From Sipunculus nudus (taxonomy: Eukaryota; Annelida; Sipuncula; Golfingiida; Sipunculidae): a stretch of DNA of 64,000 nt. The DNA lies in contig CM049317.1 of NCBI GenBank assembly GCA_026874595.1, forward strand, positions 31,168,901-31,232,900, in the 5' to 3' direction. The position numbers were made by a program, and so were the translations under genes. Below are positions 62,263 to 64,000 of this stretch, piece by piece (position 1 is the stretch's first letter; each line of letters begins with the position of its first letter). The notes beneath the pieces were generated by a model, which saw only the letters and a list, made by a program, of their open reading frames with translations, was not told the DNA's origin and did not search any database.

Positions 62263-62922
62263 CTGCCTTTGTAAATGTATTGTTAGTTTCATTTAGTAAC
62301 CGTGGTTTTATATTTGAATGATAACTCAAATAAGGCGTGTAGGGACGTATGATTGAAAGTTTCGTGTTGTTCGTTTAAAAAAACACAATTTTAACTGAGA
62401 TGATAAAAGCAAAATGATAAGGAGGTGCCCAATATTACTATCAACATTTTATTTAAATGACTAACATCACAACTAGTTAACTGTTATACCTGATTTCTAT
62501 CATTAGTCTATGTATTTACGCTTTAAGATTGATCACTTTGATTTTAGTTTCCTGTGTGCAAACAATCAGGGCGAATGCACTTGAGAACATTCCCATTTTT
62601 ATGTTGTATTCGTTTATCATCAAACATGCATCCATCATGTACGTCAGATATATTGATTCGTTATCCTTTTACGCTTCATCAAGTATTTTTCTTTTCACAA
62701 ACCATATTCAATATATATGTTTATATCTGCTTTTGATTTGCGGGCTGAAAATAAAATTTTCTAAAATATGAATATAAATCACTGGTTTCTTATGATTAGA
62801 AAGGAGTGTATCATCTCATGATAATCTCATTCTTAGCTTATTTCAGCATGCTTAGGTTAGCTCATTCTTAGCTTATTTCATGAAACATGCGCGCAAACAC
62901 ACAGACACACGGCCTTACATAC

Positions 62923-63027
<105 letters not shown>

Positions 63028-63214
63028 GATAGTGAGAGAGAGGCTCACAGAGGGAGAATATGTATACATCAGGACCGGGGAAGTCCAGGGGCTCAAGCAA
63101 TAGCAGCTCCTGTACACACTACGATTGGTATGTCAGTTGAAATAATAGATGGGGATTTATAAAAAAATCACAGTCATAATCATGTCACTTTCTCGATCTA
63201 TTCGACACGAGAGG

Positions 63215-63556
63215 GACGTCTCATACTATAACATGTGTCTGGTTGCTATAAACATCGCCTCTGCACGTGAGTTCGAACCCACGTTCTGCTTTTTTTCCTT
63301 CATTTTACAAACTTGTATTTTTACTGCAAAAATATATATTCTTGCTTTTCATAACGAACAAACTGATTCTACCATTTAATACAATTCTAAAAGATGTCTT
63401 ATTATTTTTACACATAGTCGAAGAGTTTATTGATAAATTTAAAAGATTTCTAACTGAAAATTGCTGATAAATACATGACGATTGTAGCCGCCATAGGCAC
63501 TGGCGGAATAAAAAAAATATGACGAGTATAACCGCCATTGGCAGTGAAAGAATTAA
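63215..63556 (+). mobile_element. Right end of a second piggyBac-like element with tRNA-like core
   Basis: Ends with the complement of TTAATTCTTTCACTGCCAAT (63537-63556), closely like the 29332 and 30815 ends, with a subterminal unit (GCCATAGGCACTGGCGG) repeating the terminal motif. It matches the element at 29332-30815 over the B box (GTGAGTTCGAACC at 63267-63279), TTTTCATAACG (63346) and TTTATTGA..AATTT (63426). The left end was not found, so the element is truncated or its left end is too diverged. Confidence 0.65.
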
Positions 63557-64000
63557 GGAGTCCCGTTCACTTATTTGTCCCAAATGATGGCTCAAACACA
63601 TGACCAATTCTAAGAACATTAATATAGCATATAATTGCAAAGAAGAAACATAATATTTCATCTTTAATTGTGTTTTAAATAGGTGCGTATTGTGTCTCCA
63701 ATATACACCAATGTGCATATCCTCGTAAAAGTTTAAACACAATATATAGGCAATATAGGGGTGGATTTAAATTCATGGAAAATATGTTTCACTGTCGAGA
63801 TATTAATAGTTTCTTAAGTTTCCAATCGTTGAACTAATATAAATATTTATATTTAAAGTACCACCACACGTGAGGAAAACTGAAGAGCAGCTTTTACATA
63901 TGGAATGAGTTCTCTCATAATCACTCAGCGAAATGATGATAATATCTCAGGGGAGCGATAAACCACCTACCAGAACAGAAACCTGTCAGGATTTCAAATC
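63557..64000. other. No recognisable gene
   Basis: AT-rich to the window edge. The 145-codon - strand frame 63305-63742 overlaps the piggyBac-like end and has no known motif. I do not treat it as a gene. Confidence 0.45.

Noticed and set aside
63305-63742. 145-codon - strand frame
   Set aside because: Overlaps the end of the piggyBac-like element and shows no motif; AT-rich chance frame more likely.

Overview
This looks like a repeat-dense, AT-rich, gene-poor stretch of an animal nuclear genome, most likely a marine invertebrate such as a mollusc. The reasons are the transposon mix (L1/Tx1-like and CR1/jockey-like LINEs, a DIRS-like element, an LTR element, Tigger/pogo, piggyBac-like ends, tRNA-derived SINEs), the abundant (TA)n and (TA)n(GA)n arrays, one C-type-lectin-like exon, and no bacterial features (no operons, no long ORFs, no RBS-led genes). 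The species assignment is inference. No complete host gene is visible.

Layout. 1-7.8 kb: nothing recognisable apart from short low-complexity tracts. 7.8-9.2 kb: an inverted copy of the sequence at 43.9-45.8 kb. 9.9-12.4 kb: a decayed L1/Tx1-like LINE on the + strand. 14.0-15.3 kb: the 3' end of an LTR retrotransposon (polypurine tract plus LTR with TATA box). 15.4-15.8 kb: the C-terminus of a Tigger/pogo transposase. 16-27 kb, 31-42.7 kb and 43.9-56.4 kb: diverged copies of one long non-coding unit whose sub-blocks (named here P, K, Q, R, M, N, O) recur in the same circular order on the same strand. This is best explained as an old tandem array of a unit of roughly 10-13 kb, broken by deletions and insertions. 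Younger elements sit inside it: a SINE (25.8 kb), a piggyBac-like element (29.3 kb), a short hairpin-like MITE (39.45 kb), a DIRS-like RT (42.7 kb), a pogo-like MITE with TA duplications (48.1 kb) and a 0.76 kb long-TIR element (53.0 kb). 50.2-51.1 kb: unassigned ORFs and the C-type-lectin-like exon on the - strand.

56.4-61.1 kb is a nest of - strand elements. An internally deleted CR1/jockey-type LINE comes first, followed by pieces of an unclassified transposon-like coding region. That region is split by a second LINE copy, whose RT C-terminal ORF (59003-60373) is the longest open frame in the window. 61-64 kb holds a second, truncated copy of the SINE, a compound microsatellite and a second piggyBac-like right end with a tRNA-like core.

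How it works together: I see no pathway or operon. The window is a record of repeated duplication followed by transposon insertion. Because several units are present, an 'empty site' in one copy dates an insertion in another. The main observation is the long tandem unit itself, with a possible short conserved frame in its P block.
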